Shown: in pieces, positions 1-13,500 of the stretch | Position numbering within the stretch: position 1 is the stretch's first letter | Layout: every line of letters begins with the position of its first letter | Assembly: GCA_006937955.1 (NCBI GenBank) | Contig: SSNP01000105.1 | Span: 428,646-492,645 of the forward strand | DNA length: 64,000 bases | Source of the DNA: Pachypanchax playfairii | Taxonomy: Eukaryota > Chordata > Actinopteri > Cyprinodontiformes > Aplocheilidae | Direction of reading: 5' to 3' | The notes under the pieces: generated by a model | Told to the model about the DNA's origin: nothing | Seen by the model: the letters and a program-made list of their open reading frames with translations, nothing else | The model's database searches: none | Program-made: the position numbers and the translations under genes

Positions 1-148
1 CTCTGACGATGTCCGTCGTTTCCAATTGCTGTGCTGCTATATGAGACTTCTCAAGGTCATCAAGGAGGGTCAAGATGTTCCCAAAGCTTCGGTCTGCAGC
101 CAACTTCTCTATCTGAAGAGCACAGTGAAGTATTTCCTTTGTGTCCAT
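1..148 (-). CDS. tceanc: TFIIS N-terminal-domain protein, first coding exon (probably tceanc), partial
   Basis: This is the first coding exon, cut by the window edge: 49 codons plus one base, starting at the ATG complementary to 146-148. A typical acceptor (long pyrimidine run then CAG, complement of 154-156) lies just upstream, so a non-coding exon precedes it. The peptide reads like the first helices of a TFIIS N-terminal (LW) domain: a helix ending IEKLAADRSFGNI, then LLDDLEKSHI, then QQLETTDIVR. From what I recall of the family, the spacing of R-[SN]-F, L-x-x-L-E and L-x-x-T-D-[IV]-V-R fits TCEANC better than TCEA1-3, elongin A or MED26. TCEANC is a TFIIS-like protein with N-terminal and central domains and presumably acts with RNA polymerase II. 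PRPS2 and TMSB4X, which neighbour TCEANC on human Xp22.2, are both in this window and support the name. The remaining exons are outside the window, so the assignment rests on 49 residues and synteny. Confidence 0.62.
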   Translation of the reverse strand, partial: MDTKEILHCALQIEKLAADRSFGNILTLLDDLEKSHIAAQQLETTDIVR

Positions 149-285
149 TGTGACTGCAGAAAGAAGAATAACAAACATCAGACATGTTGAACATCTGACT
201 GCATAATAAACCCTGATGTGTTGTTTAACAAAACATTTAAATAAGACATATATATACATGTTTATAAGGGCTGGAATGAGTTTAC

Positions 286-360
286 CTGCTTTTATTCGCG
301 GTTTAAAAGCTTCTTCCTCTTAACTGTGATCCCAACACGTCTGCATGGGAGCAGCCATGT
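286..360 (-). other. tceanc: Probable non-coding first exon and promoter of the tceanc-like gene
   Basis: On the minus strand AAAGCAG is followed by GTAAAC, a good splice donor, complement of 280-286. It pairs naturally with the acceptor at 154-156 and would give an intron of about 125 bp. The upstream end of the exon is not visible; about 360 is a guess based on the nearby CpG-containing sequence. Confidence 0.35.
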
Positions 361-1429
361 TGTTTCTGTAAATAAAATGCCTAAATCAACCGCTAGATGG
401 CGCTTCAGACTCACTTATTCTGACCAGGAAGCTTGTGGGACGTGCTAAAAGGTCTTTTAAGGTGGATTTTCTGAAGGTTGAAAGTCGATACTACTTTCAG
501 ATCTCAGAGTTTGTAATGTTTGATTTGTAAATATCACAAAAAAGCATTCTACTCTTTTTCTGTGTTTACGTATCATGTACAACAGGCTTAGTACTTTAGT
601 AAAAAAGGATTTAAATGTGTGCATTTGGGTTTTTTGGGTTATTCCCACAGGAAGCACAAAGCTTTCTGTTAGAATAGAATCACTGAAGAAGTAAACAAAC
701 ACATAATGGATGACACATTCAATAAAAATACACTAATCTTTAAGATTATGTCCATAACTTCTTTATGTTTGGGTGAATGCAGAACTGTTGGAGGATCTGG
801 ACTGTAAATGTGAGCTTTGTGCATGTAGAAACATGTCGTCTTTTTACACAAACTGCCAATAACCAGCCTTCAGAAAAGAATTCAGAAAGGTATCTCGTAA
901 CAAGACGAGGCAGGCCGTTCAGCTGTGTTGCAATAGTATGTTGTGAAAGAAGATAAATGAATGTTTAAGATAATTTGTGGCTTTAAAGTTAAGACCAGAA
1001 ATGTTTCAGTACGTCAAACCACGAAGAGGACAGTTGCAGGTAGCTGTTATTATGGTCTCAGAGTCAGCAGGACAGTTTGTTGTAATTATAAACTTGAAAC
1101 TGACAAAAGTAAATGTGCAGTGAAGGTGTCACATGACCCAAAGAAACACTCACTGTTGTGAAAACAACCTCCAAAAGAAACGACCGACTGCATTACAAAA
1201 ATGTGCAAGAAGGAGGTTAAATTTCATATTAGTGCTTGAGTTTAGTTCAGTTTGCTAAAACTGAAACATTTTGATGCTAATTACACTCACACAACTTGTT
1301 TCAACTCTCATAAATCACTGAGATTAACCACAATAACTTAATGCAGACCTGTGTGGAATGTAACAGTAAGAAAGCATTAGAAAGATAAACATTATGTCAG
1401 CAGGTATTTGCAGAAAACTTTTAGTTCTT

Positions 1430-1505
1430 CGTGTGGCTCTGTGATGGACCTCTCCAGGGTATAACCCCGCCTTTCACCTGATAACCGCTGGAGACAGGCA
1501 TCAAA
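1430..1505 (+). repeat. Fragment of a dispersed teleost repeat ('ccagggtataaccccgcc' core)
   Basis: The sequence from the 'gtggctctgtgatggacc' stretch through 'ccagggtataaccccgcc' and 'cctgataaccgctggaga' resembles a repeat core seen in many fish genomes, usually written ccagggtgtaccccgcctctcgccc. No ends or target duplications are visible, so this is a short decayed piece. The family is not assigned. Confidence 0.45.
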
Positions 1506-4500
1506 CTCTCCAGTACTCTGATCTCGATCAAGCTCGTATAAAAAACCGATGATAGACGACTGAAAATGGAAATCCTGTTTAAAATTAGATTCCTTCTGTA
1601 AATTCTAATAAATCACCTCACCTGTATTAACTAATTAACCCGTGTGTGTATGTGCATCCACAAATGTATAAGGCAAACTTGTGCTTTAACTTGAACGTGA
1701 GTTCTGATAATCATACAAGTTCTTGCAGAAAATTTCCCTCCAAGACATTTTTTTCCATAAGATTCCAGATCTGCATACCAGTCACGATGTCATGATGGAT
1801 TGTTGAGGTAACCAGAAGTAATTCAACTCCAGTTTACAGTCAGTTGAATCTTTACAAAGTCTGTACAAATGGTGCAAATACAATAAAAAACAATGCAACA
1901 TGAAACAGGGCTTTAAGTTCAGTGATTCAACAACTAATTATTTATAATTAAATGCACAAGGTGCCGTTGCATAACAATTTTTTTAATCTTTAATTAAAAT
2001 TTTTGCTTTCAAGCTTCATGAAGCCCGTGCCAGCAGCAACAGGAAGCCTGAAGAGAAACTGACACTGTGTCTCTTTGGATAAAAGCCTCAGGCTCTCACG
2101 TCTTTAAACAGCCTTTAAAATGTGCAAATGGAAGTTAAAGCTTCCAAGAAGCTTTTAAGAGAGTTAATGTTTATATTTGCAGGTTAAGGGAGCAGCAGTG
2201 CTTTAACTCTGAGTAGTTTTCTGTTACTGGAGCAGAAATACATTGTGTGTGATAGTAAAGTTTTGTTTTTTAAAGTGTATTTTATTAATATGATCTACAA
2301 GATGTAGGTGGGGTTCATTTCAGTTAGAATGTGTTTGGGAGAAGATTTTTCAAGTGAAAATAACTTTTGCATCTTTAAACACAACAAGATCTCAGAATTA
2401 TATTCAGCTTCACCAGTTCTGGAATTCCAAAAACACTCACAAGGTTCCTTGAATCTCGTTAAGTCATTTCACTCAGGCCTGTTAGCACTTGTGGTCTCCT
2501 TCCTCATCTGTGGGAGTGGAATTTTACCAGCACGCCACCGCCATTGTGACGACTGCTCACCAAGTGGTGGCGCTCTCGGCTGGTTCGGAGATGTGTGAGG
2601 AAGTGGAGTCCTTTGTTGTCTCCTCCTCTCTCCAGCAGATCACGCCACACATGAAGACATGTACACACATGAACACACACATATCACCCGAGCTTGAGAA
2701 GGGAAGGAGGGAGGCCTTGTTGTTGAAGAGATCCACGTCAGTCATGATAGAACTCACAAAGCGCATGTGTGTGTTGTGCAACACAGAATAAGAAAATGAA
2801 AAGGTCATTGTTAAATGAGAGAACAGGTACAAAACCACTTCCTGTTTACAGAATTTAACCTGCATCTCATGAGAACAACCGCACGCATGCCGCATTCATT
2901 ACAGTTTTTCTATAGTTACAACTCAAACCGCTCATTGATCGTGAGACATGAAGATATTTTTTGCAGGTTTTTTTTAAACTTCTGGCTTCAGTAACTGTTT
3001 TTTGATTCTGGTCCAAGACTTTGATCAAGCTGCAGACATTCAGTTTTGACAGGTTTACTGAAAATTGCAAGCTTAGAGATCTTTGTCATGATTTTTTTTT
3101 TTTTAATCTGTGCTTATTACTTTCTGAAAATAACCATAAGTTTGTGCAAATGCTTTATTTTATAAGTTTAAAGAGATTCAGGGTGGTTCAGCCTTCGGTT
3201 TTAATGCTGCATATGCAAAATCACCTGTTTTTAATGCATTTGACATGGCGTGCATGAGTGTGTGTGTGTGTGTGCGTGTACTAGGCTGTTTCTTTCTCAA
3301 CCTTTAAGACTGTGTTGGTGATCTACAATGGCGGAAATGAAAGTCTTCCCTTTTTATCGAAGCTTGTGCTGTTTGGTATGTCTGACACTCTGTGATCGTT
3401 AGGTGCTTCTCAACTTTCTATTTTGGGATTTGAAAACGAATCAAACTGTTGCAGGTTTTGCTTCGTGCTTACTGACGCTCCCGCTCTGTTTCAGGCAGGA
3501 AATGTGACTCCCCAAACATGAGAGCACAAAGAGCAGCCGCTGTTATGTCTGCAGCGGAGGATCATAATATTTTTCTCTTTCTGATAAACTTTTGTTTAAG
3601 CCAGAGACAATCAGGAAGCACCACAGATATCTGCTCATGTGTGAGTCGCTCTGCAGAACAAAGTGAGTCAAAACAGTCGAATCACAAGATGAAAGTCAAT
3701 TTCACAACATGTCAGCTGCAGTTGATAGTAGAGCTCTGACATCAGTAATACTCACATGATTATCTCTATTAACTGTTTCCACCAAAACAACCAACATTAA
3801 ACATGAAAAGAAAATGTAAAGTTTTTCAATCTAAACATCACATCTGTCTCCTGGTTTTAGGACCACAAATTTTCACTGATTCATCACATTTGACCCCCCA
3901 CCCCCCCACCCCCGCACACCAACTGGACAAATGCTCAGCATTATGACAAATCCACCACCAGCAGGCCTTGTAACCACATCCGCCCATATGTTGCACACAG
4001 TTGTGCAGTATCCACCGGATTTTTATCTGTAGTAAGATCAGATTGCGTCTATGCACCGGTGTCAAGGCCTGTGTGAGAACAATCAGACTTAAAGCTGCAC
4101 AACATCTACAAGCTTTTACGTGAAATATTAGGAGAGAAACAACAAACAAAAGATTGCAAAATTTGTCATCTTACATAACGTGTAAGACAGGAGAAGTTAC
4201 TAAACTCTGCCTGACGAACAAGCGTCCTGCAGTGTTTGACTGAATGCAACAATGAAAACAGGGTTTTAATTGTGCACGGCAACTTGAAGAGGTTTTATTT
4301 AGTGAAAAAGTAGGAAAAAAAATCTGTCACTTCTTTTAAATAAAAACAAAACCTTTAAAACTGCCTCATGATGCTTTCGTTTACTCAGCCAGCTGCTTTA
4401 ATTGCTTCATTGTAAGTTCTTGTGCAAGTGCGCAGCATCAGAGAGAAGACGTTTAAAAATAAAAACCAAATGAAAAGGAGGAAGTTAAAAACCAGCGGGT

Positions 4501-5130
4501 TACTCTCAAACATGGCCTTCATGTTTGGAAGATCTGGCTATCTTCCACCTCTCCAGCCTCCTCGTGGTTCGTGTTATTTACTGATAAGCGAGTGGCGTAG
4601 AAAACATTTCCTGCTGGAAATTATTTTTGGTGCAGCCAGAAAGAAAATGTGTTGGTTTGGGAAACAGAACGTTACCAATTGTTTGTTTACAGATCAACCT
4701 GCTGGAATCTCAATGTTTCTTTAACAAATTGAGCACATAGAGTTAAATATCTACCTGCTTTGATCAATGAGAACTTACATGATAAGAGCTGAAAGAAGGT
4801 GCTTTTGTGTGAAGGGGCGGAGCCCTGTTTGGAAATCACCAGCGCAACAGAAGCATTCTGTCCACTGTGACCCAGTTCTCATTCTCTGATAAGATCCCAG
4901 GATATAAAGTTTTATGTTGGTCTAGATTTGATATCAAATCCTGTGAAACTGAACTGTGAAGATGGTTCTGGGGTTTGATCCTGCAAAGATCCCAAATCAG
5001 AAAAGACAGAAACAAGATGTTCTGTCCTTTTTACTGATTTCATTTATAACCCACAGACTCTGATCATTTCCTTTGGATCATGGAGTTTGAATTCCAGATA
5101 TCCCACAGTTAAGATTCGTGGGCCTTGCGG

Positions 5131-5180
5131 TGTGTGTGTGTGTATGTGTGCGCGTGTGTCTGTGTGCATGTGTGTGCGTG
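5131..5180 (+). repeat. Imperfect GT microsatellite
   Basis: An interrupted (GT)n tract with scattered A and C substitutions. It creates artificial Val/Cys-rich reading frames on the plus strand that should not be read as genes. Confidence 0.8.
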
Positions 5181-5665
5181 GACAGGACTTTTCCTTACTC
5201 CTTAACTCCACTGGCTCTCCTTCTTCACCTCCTCTGCATTCCATCTTTTCTTCCTCCTTCATTTCCTGCTCTATGGCTTTTCCTCATTTCTTTCGGCTCC
5301 CCCACATGGTGGCTCCCCCTCACACCCCCCAACCAAACACATTCCTCCCCTCCCCTCCTACATCCTCTATTTCTCCTCTCGGCGCCTTTTCTCCACTTCA
5401 GCTGTCTGATGACTGAAACTCAGCCTGAAGCTTGAAAATCAGAACTGCGTCACTGAAAAACTGGCGCAAAAAGAAGAGTTAACGGGGGCAAAAGGCGACA
5501 AATACAGAGTAGGTTGAGATGTGAAGAAGCTATGAAATAATATTCTTGCACATTTTTACTTCTTGCACATGTTCACACACATTCCTGATTGGTCATGTGT
5601 CAAAATTATCAACAGCCAACAGGGAGCAGAAGTCACCACATGTCTCCACAAGTAATCAATACAGA

Positions 5666-5690
5666 AACACACACACACACACACACACAG
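5666..5690 (+). repeat. CA microsatellite
   Basis: A run of about 12 CA units between unique AT-rich sequence. Confidence 0.85.
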
Positions 5691-6649
5691 ATTGAGACTG
5701 ATATCGACTTTATATCAGTGTTTTTAGCTGAATTTATCGCTGCTGTTGTTCAATACGACGGTATCTTTAGGGTGTTTTCTGTTTCTCATAAAGATTTATG
5801 ACACATTTTACAATTGGACAAGGTGTGTTTTATCTTATCGTCGGTTTGAACAGGCTACTAAAACGTGAACTTGCTAAAGACTGAAGTGGCGTTCAAAATA
5901 AAAGTTACAATCTTTGTAGCTCAAAACAAACAGAGACCTTCTGCTGCTGCTTCTCCCTTAAAAGTTGATGTCTGTTATTTTTTAAAGTTTATTGAGCCTC
6001 ATGAATCAAACTGTTCATTTGTGCCTGAAACAATCAGACAGACACGCCCCTTTTATCAGTGTTAGCATACAAATGCTAAGGCCTTGTCCATGCTAGCATG
6101 AATATTTTGGTGAAAAATTTTGGATTTTTAAATGAGACAACAATCTTTCAAGAGATTTTAGGAAAATAACAGTCTTTTCACATCATGCTCAAGAAATAAT
6201 GCAGTTTTTAAACATTTCTTTCTGCAATCGCTCACCTTCACTTCTGTGCTAAAAGCCATTCTTACTAAGTTCATGTCAAATAGAAAATATGTTGGGATTA
6301 AGTTTAGGAGAATCCTGCTCTGTCTGGAAGAATTTCTGCTTTCTAGTCTGGATAGATGGTTTTATTTAAACAGAGGAATTAAACACTTATTTAAATATTA
6401 TATGTGGTTCAGTTGAGGCCACAGAGGTTGTACTTCTTGTTTTTAGTAAACTCACTGAGCTCTTCTTTGGCTAAATGTAGCCGCCAGCATATTTCTGTCA
6501 TTTGACTTCAACTGTCAAATTTACAGGCAGAGTAAAGAAATATTACAAGTGCATAGATTTGTCAAAACTTGTAGTGGAGAGCTTAAAAAATCTGTATGAT
6601 GTGAAATGATGACACGAGAGACCGTAAACGGATTTATAACATCTGCAGA

Positions 6650-7923
6650 AAAAATCCCCAATTCCAAGAAGTTTGGGATGCCGTTCAAACAGAATGTGAT
6701 AATTTATAAATCTTAACTTATATTTTACTCCCAGTTGATCATAAACATGTCCGATCCTGAAATGGAGATATTTTAAAGTTTGGTAGAACATTTAACTCAT
6801 TTTGATTTGATGAAAGCATCATGTCTCAGAACAGCTGGAACAGGGTTTAACATCTGTCTGTAAACATCTGGGCAGTGAGGAGACCAGATGCTGGAGTTTT
6901 AGGAGAGGAATGTTGATCCCATTCTGGTCTGATCCAGGATTCTAGCTGCTCAACAGTTCTGGGTTTATGTGGCTGGATGTTTCATTTCATGCTGCTCCAG
7001 ATGTTTTCTGTTGATGAAAGATCTGGACTGCCGGCAGGTCAGTTCAGCATCTGGACTCTTCTCATGTGATGCTGTTGTGATGACGCAACGTGTGGTTTAA
7101 CATTGCTGAAAAATGCTAAACCTTTCCTGAAAGAGCCGTTGTCTAGATGAGAAAAGATGTTGATCTAAAGCCTCTGTGTACCTTTCAGAATTGATGGAGC
7201 CTTTCCAGATGTGTAAGCTGCCCACTCCATAGATGTTGATGCAACATTATACATATAGAAGATACAGGTTTCTGATTGATACTCTGATACAAGCTGGATG
7301 GTTCCTCTCCTCTTTAATCTGCAGGACTTTTGTTTGTTCTGTTTTTCAAGTTTCAAGTTCAAGTTTATTTATTTATAAAGCGCCAGTTCATGACAAAGTC
7401 ATTTCAAGGCACTTCACAGAAAAATCAACCAATTAATAATAAAACATTTTCTATCTAAGGAACCAGCCGATTGGGCTGAATTGTTATTTCAGCACAATCC
7501 CCCATCCTGAGCAGCACGATTGGCGACAGTGGAAAGGAACGACTCCCTTTTAACAGGAAGAAACCTCTAGCAGAACCCGGCTCAGGATGGGCGGCCTTCT
7601 GCCTTAGCCGACTGGGGTCTGAGCTGACAGGAAAGAGACACAGACAAACACCGATGGATTTTGTCCAGTCGTCATGTCTATAGAAAGATAAACAGAGAAA
7701 CCGTTAATGGCAGCAGTAACAATCAAAAGCAATAACAATTTGATGGCTTTTTTGGGAATAATTCATCCCTTGTTTATGAGTTGCTGCCGTCAAATTCAAA
7801 ATAAGTCAATCATTTATGTTTTAAGGGTACTGAAATGTGACTTTATGAGATTTGCAAAGCTTTGCATTCGGTTTTTAATGTACATTTTACAGTGTTGCAA
7901 CGTCTTTAGAACTGGAGTTGTAG
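6650..7923. mobile_element. Non-autonomous DNA transposon remnant, interrupted by a second repeat
   Basis: The left end (near 6654) reads 'ccccaattccaagaagtt' and the right end (to 7923) reads 'gcaacgtctttagaactgga' followed by 'gttgtag'. The right end reverse-complemented begins CTACAACTCCAGTTCT, so the two ends are degenerate terminal inverted repeats. The interior (6830-7330) includes 'cctttccagatgtgtaagct' and 'acaagctggatggttcctct'. I recognise both as parts of an abundant teleost DNA-transposon family with CTACAACCCCAATTCC-type ends. No transposase ORF survives. About 350 bp of another repeat (7343-7690) sits inside. I do not assign a superfamily. Confidence 0.6.
7343..7690 (+). mobile_element. 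SINE-like teleost repeat inserted in the DNA transposon
   Basis: It begins with 'caagttcaagtttatttatt' and 'aaagcgccagttcatgacaa', then contains 'aaggaacgactcccttttaa', 'caggaagaaacctctagcag' and 'ctcaggatgggcggccttct'. These blocks recur together in many percomorph genomes. The surrounding DNA-transposon sequence resumes after about 7690, so this insertion is younger than its host. No clean target duplication was found by eye; the exact borders are uncertain by about 20 bp. Confidence 0.6.
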
Positions 7924-7925
7924 TT

Positions 7926-10105
7926 TAGCTCTGATATAAAATCTGCAGTGTGGTATGAGACAGGTGGAGGTGGAAGTCCCTCAGCTGTATTTGTAGGATA
8001 AAAGCTGCTCTGATGAAACATCTGCACACACTGAGTGGGGACATCTAAAGGCCGAGGGCAGATCATAGTCTATTTAACCCCCCCTCCAGCTTTGAACTAC
8101 AAGCTATTTGTTGATCTGAGGTGAACCACAAAACTTGATCTCACTTCCCTGCTTTTGAGCCAATGTGTTGTCTCATTTCCACTGAGGAACTTAAAAGTAA
8201 GAAAAACACAAACTTTGTGCTGCTTCACAGTTTTGAGGAAGTTGCAGTTAACAGGAAGTCAACTTGTAGCAGCTCAGTCTAGATTTGAGCTTTTGTTTGA
8301 GTAAAATCAGGCGTTTAGCTTCACCTGATGGGATAAAAATACAAAAATATTTCAGGTTTCACCAATTCTGAAGGTATTACAAGTGTATTTGTGTAGGAAA
8401 TTCTCTAAGCATGAGTATATTCTTTTTCCTAAAAGATTATTTAGTTGTAAAACCTCTAAATCCAGGCCTTTTTTAGGCCTCTGTCCAAACAAAACAAAAG
8501 AAGAAAGACCCTTGGGTAAATTGTGTGTACTCTGACACTGACAGTCTGTGAAATGCAGCAGCTGCAGCCAGGGGTGAAAAAAGGGGAAGCGTTCGTTACA
8601 CGTGGAGCAAAAGGTTCACAATCTGGCTGCCTTGACAGAGTTATATAACAATGAACATGTGAACAAAAAAGCAGAGGGATGAAAAAGAGGGGATGATAGA
8701 GGTGAAAGAAATAAGAGATGATGTCATACATTTTATAGTAAGAAAAGGGGGTCGAGTTAGCGGAGCTCAACATACCAGCGTCACACTTCTTTTTCCTTTT
8801 CTATCATTCTCTCAGTCAAACGAGGAGGCGACAGCATGAACACAGACTCACAATTTAGCAGATGTTGCCTTATTTGGCATCCCAGAAAAGAGAGGAAAAA
8901 AAAAGAATGGAAGGAGGCAGCGAGGGCCAAAATTCCACATCAGGTTTTTATCAAACCAAGAATGATGTGGAGTCAGAAGCAGCTTCTCAAGCTACGAAAG
9001 CTGAATAACAATATCAGGTCAGAGGCCGCAGGTTGTTTCCTGCAGCAGATATGAAAATTACATCTCTCAGATTTCAATGAAGAGAAATGACAAGCTGTAG
9101 AGGTTGGAGTTGATGTGTTGACCTCACAGCACAAATAGTTCATTTTGACACATAAAGCCACATTCAGCTGCTCACATCTGAAAAAACAAGCAACAGGAAG
9201 CTGAACAGACACCCCCTTGTCTGCTCTCCACTTACAGATATCCACCCCTGCTGTTATCAAGCCTAGGTCACACTTCCTGTCTTTCTGAAACTTGAAAACG
9301 CAATGGATTCTGGGTAAAACACTGAAGCTGCAAGCCTACCTACTTGTTTCAGCAGCAGGAAGTCAGATCTCCCACTTCCTCCTCATTTAGAGCAAATGCA
9401 GAAGCGTGGAGGGTTTGAGTTGGAGAAAGGTCAGTCTCAGTTCTCTATCTGAACCTCCTCATCATCCTCTTCCTCCTCAGAGAAGAAACATTATGTTTAG
9501 GAATAATTTCGTGGCATTCTTCTCTGTAGTCACAAAACAAAATGACTAACATGCCACACTTTAAGAATATGGCGTCTAGATCCAGAGAGGAAAAAAGACA
9601 GATAACACTGAAAAGTCCACGTTTAACTGTAAACAAGCTCAGTGTGGGAACTCTGACAGGCCTGTTAGTAGATACCTTTATAATGACTTTTCTTTATCAG
9701 ATTACTATGAGCTAAACTCAACTTGACCAGATGTTCTTCAATACTCCAAGTTTTCACACCATCAGACTGCGGATCTAAAAAAAGTACCTGAATCTTAACA
9801 GTTTAATTCTTTTTTCAGCTCTCGGGGCTTCAGCTTCAAGAACTGACTGTTCATTTGTCTCATGCCACTGGTCCTCACTACTCACCCCCCCCGACTGTGG
9901 ATTTTAAATGATGGCTGGATGAAGTATTTCAGGGAACGAGTAAATAAAACATACAAGGATTAGTTCTGACTGATGAGCTACAGCCTCGTCTGAGCGAGGT
10001 TCACTTGGTTATTTCAACAGAAATATTTTAATAATCCTTCTGGTGGTGCACAGGAAGTGCTACAGCTGAAAAAAGTTAAGGATTTAAAAGAAACTTCACT
10101 TAAAT
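7926..10105. other. Intergenic stretch, no gene seen
   Basis: AT-rich unique-looking sequence. The longest ORFs here lack domain signals, start context and flanking splice sites that would join them. Confidence 0.55.
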
Positions 10106-10109
10106 CTGT

Positions 10110-10560
10110 CATGAATGTGGGCAGGGCTGTGGGGGAGGAGCCAAATGCATGTGCACAGTAGCCGACAGGTGGGTTAAATCCCCCCAAATGAGTATTTAAT
10201 TAGATCAACTTGAAAAAGTAAATTACAGGCATGGAACCAGGAAGGCAGATGTGGAGGTTGATCACTAACATGAAACCAGGTGTGATGACACATGAAAGGT
10301 AGCTGTGGACACGCGACAGCAGTGAAAAAATAAGGCTAAGATGAAATAAAAACTCTAGCCTAAACAGAAAAACATGCCAATTAGTGTTATAATCTAAACT
10401 AAAACTACACGGGAAAAATATGACAGAAACAACAAGACTGTGTCTGAGAAAACAAGCAATAACTTTAACTGTTAGTGAGATAAACATGAAAATATCTAAC
10501 AAAACTAAAAGAAACACTGATAGAAACAAATCACTTAAATATATACAAACATGAATCAGG
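10110..10560. repeat. Probable degenerate interspersed repeat
   Basis: From 'gtgggcagggctgtggggga' near 10115, through the stretch with 'catgaaaccaggtgtgatga' (about 10268) and A-rich 'aaac' tracts, to 'catgaatcaggctgaaaaac' (10550) the composition and word order recall a fish interspersed repeat. Ends, target duplications and coding remnants are not visible, so the call is tentative. Confidence 0.33.
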
Positions 10561-10561
10561 C

Positions 10562-13500
10562 TGAAAAACTGTGAGATAAATGTTTTTAGACTAATTTAAA
10601 TCCACTTTGGACCCTGTACATCAGTCTAGTCAGAGTTAAACTTTGTTTCTCCAAACTGAGGCTGTTCACAACCCCCTTCAAAGAATCAAAACTTTTCCTT
10701 TAAGGATTTAACGTTTATTACACTTTTAGTTTCATTTGTGTTTGAAAAACTGTTGCACAAATAAGCTCTAGTAACCCAGAATATTAATGTATTCTCATTT
10801 TCAACGAACTTGAGAACATATTTAGAACACATCTGCAGTAAAAGACTTTAAATATATTATATTAAAAAAAAGAAATGCTGAATACAATAAAAGGATATAA
10901 AAGAGTACTTTCTGGTGTGGACACCGGAATTCATGATACTTGATTAATTTTTTAGCCTGAGTTATAAAAACATGCCATCCCTCCCACATGTCTGAAACAA
11001 TGGCTGCCTTCTGCACCAAATACAGCGCTCCTTCAGCTCGGGGAATGTGGTTAAGAGAGAAAAAGTCCCTCTTGATGTGGTAACATTGTCCTTGTGATGG
11101 GAGGGAAATCTGCCTGCTTTCAGTGTTACAGAGGAAGGGACAGCCCACATTCTTCACAGCTGACCTCATGAGTGAAGACCTCGATGCCCGGTTGAAAAAC
11201 CAAAAATCCAAACCAGCTCAGACTGAGATGGTTCACGTGTTGCAACACGCTGCCTGTCAGCTAACAGGAAATCATAAAAATCTAAGCTACAGTCACCGCA
11301 GCACAAATGGAAATCTGCAGAAAATACTAGCAGAGGTTCTGCTTTTTCAGAACCTCAGGGACAGAAGCACATCTTATCATATCAGCCATTACCAGAGATA
11401 AGGGGCTTGATTTCACTAAATTCCTGCACAGCAGATGGGCGCATGTCCATTCACGTCCAAATATGGAAGCATGCTGGCACTTGGAAAAACACAAAAAAAT
11501 GAGGTGAGAGACAAAGATTTGAGTGTGTGTGTGTAAGTTCCACGTGTCTAAACAAGTAACATACTCCTTTTTCACTGATCATGTCATAAAAAACACCAGG
11601 AGAGACCTTTGACCCCAGGTGGAGCCTCAGAGCGCTAACTGCTCAAACAGCGAGACGCCTTCAGCACGCCCACCGTGCAACTTGTTTTTACAAAGATCCC
11701 CCCCCCACACACACACACACACCTCCTCTTACTTTACCTGCCACAGTCAATTCATCATTCAGCTTTGAACACACACACATACATACAAAAGGCTGCTAAT
11801 GAGCAGGAATGTCCACATATCATTGAAAGAGTGCGGCAGCTGTCGCTGCAGGGAGCCTTCCTATTGGTCAGCTGTCGTCTTCAGCTAACGGTAACTCCCT
11901 TTATCAGACAATAGCATGACTTGCTTTTCCCGCCACGGGTGCAATAACGTTGTACAGTAAAGGACAAAGATCAACCAGCAGGATGGAGCTGAGAGGAGGA
12001 GGAGGGTGGGAGGAGGGGGAGAACAAGGAACAGTCGATCCATCCTGTAGCTATTCATCGCCGTCAACAGATTCAAACCAGTCGTATCAGCTAAAGGCCAT
12101 AGTGACGGGAATGATGCAACCCTTCCTTTAACATATTACACATTTAAATGCAGCATCCTGTTTTGAGGGATGTGTTGCTTCCTGCACAGAAATGCAAAGC
12201 AAAACGTGACATCATGTGATCTGCGATCCAAACTCACAGCTGACACCATTTAACATGCATTCATGTTAAAGGAGTCATAAAAAGTCAACACAGGATCTGG
12301 CTGGCAGCATATTTGACATTTTTTCATGCATTTCTAATGGTGCAACCACAAAAAAGACAAAATGACCTCACAGAGCTGATGCAGCTTCCATGAAAATGTA
12401 GGCAAGTTGTTTTAAGATGCAGGAAAATAAACCACAAAAGAAAAACCCTGTTCTGTTCTAACAGCATGTAAACACAGTCAGAGAACACACACAATGCAAC
12501 AACATTCATTACATCCCCAACATCCACAGACTTACACGTCATGTTGAATTCACACACAACGTGTACGATGACATAAGTGGAAAAGTGACAGATCGAGTCA
12601 TTTTCATCCGCCGCCTCGGCTCAGTCTAACGTCTGGGGTATGTATGTCGGGACAACGTTTGGCTCGAGGAAGAGAAATGTTCACATTACGACTGGCCTGT
12701 TAGGACGTAAAGTGTGTGTAAAAGCTAAAAGAACAAAATAACCCAAAAATATCTGGAGGGACAACATAAAAACAAGTGTTTTGAATTTGCCTGCCTTCAG
12801 CGTGTTTTTATATGAATGCAGGAATTACATAACACTAGGTCTGATATGCTGCTTCTAAGCAGAAAAGCTGGACTGCTCACAGATGAATCAGGGTGGATTA
12901 TGGGTAATATTGGAAAGTTGCATTAAGGGCAGACGGTCTGTCTGAGCGGCTGTGGCGTTGGGGTTTGTTGATATTAATACAGCAGCAGGGATGTGAAAGA
13001 AAATAAAGATAAAACCACAAGATTAATCTTTATGTGCTCAGAGCTTTTCAAAATAAAAGCCATCCTGTACGCCTGCAAAAAAAAACAAACACGTCAAGGA
13101 AGAAAATAAACATTAAAGAGAATAAAATAATCTCCAATTCAACAGAAAGCAGTTGTTTTATTTATTCAGCTAATTTCTAACTTTGACTTTAACTGAATAT
13201 TTTATCACCTTTATGGGTTGAACATAAAAGCCTCAGGCTTTTATTTTCCATTTGAGAAAGTTGTACCTTTACTGGGAATTTCTGACATGTCTGAGCCGAA
13301 AGCACCGAAGACAACAAACCTTTACACTGGGTGATACAGTGAGCAGGCCTGAGCACGCCTGACCTCGTCTCACACACTCGCGGCCGGCGAAACACAAACT
13401 GAGAACGAGTCCAAACACTCTCCCCCCCTCGGATTCAAAGCAAATGAGCGGATCAGTTAGTTTGAGTCACAGCCATCGATTTTCTCCAGCCATCTGCTCA

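Larger units (their letters stand above)
362..6649. other. Intergenic stretch, no gene seen
   Basis: Both strands hold only short unrelated ORFs without codon bias or recognisable domains. Simple repeats occur near 3257-3277 (TG), 3895-3915 (C-rich), 5131-5180 (GT-rich) and 5666-5690 (CA). A repeat-like core lies at about 1430-1500. Confidence 0.6.

Noticed and set aside
5044..5435. Overlapping frames with Val/Cys-rich starts
   Set aside because: They depend on the GT microsatellite and C/T-rich low-complexity DNA; no homology or splice structure is visible.
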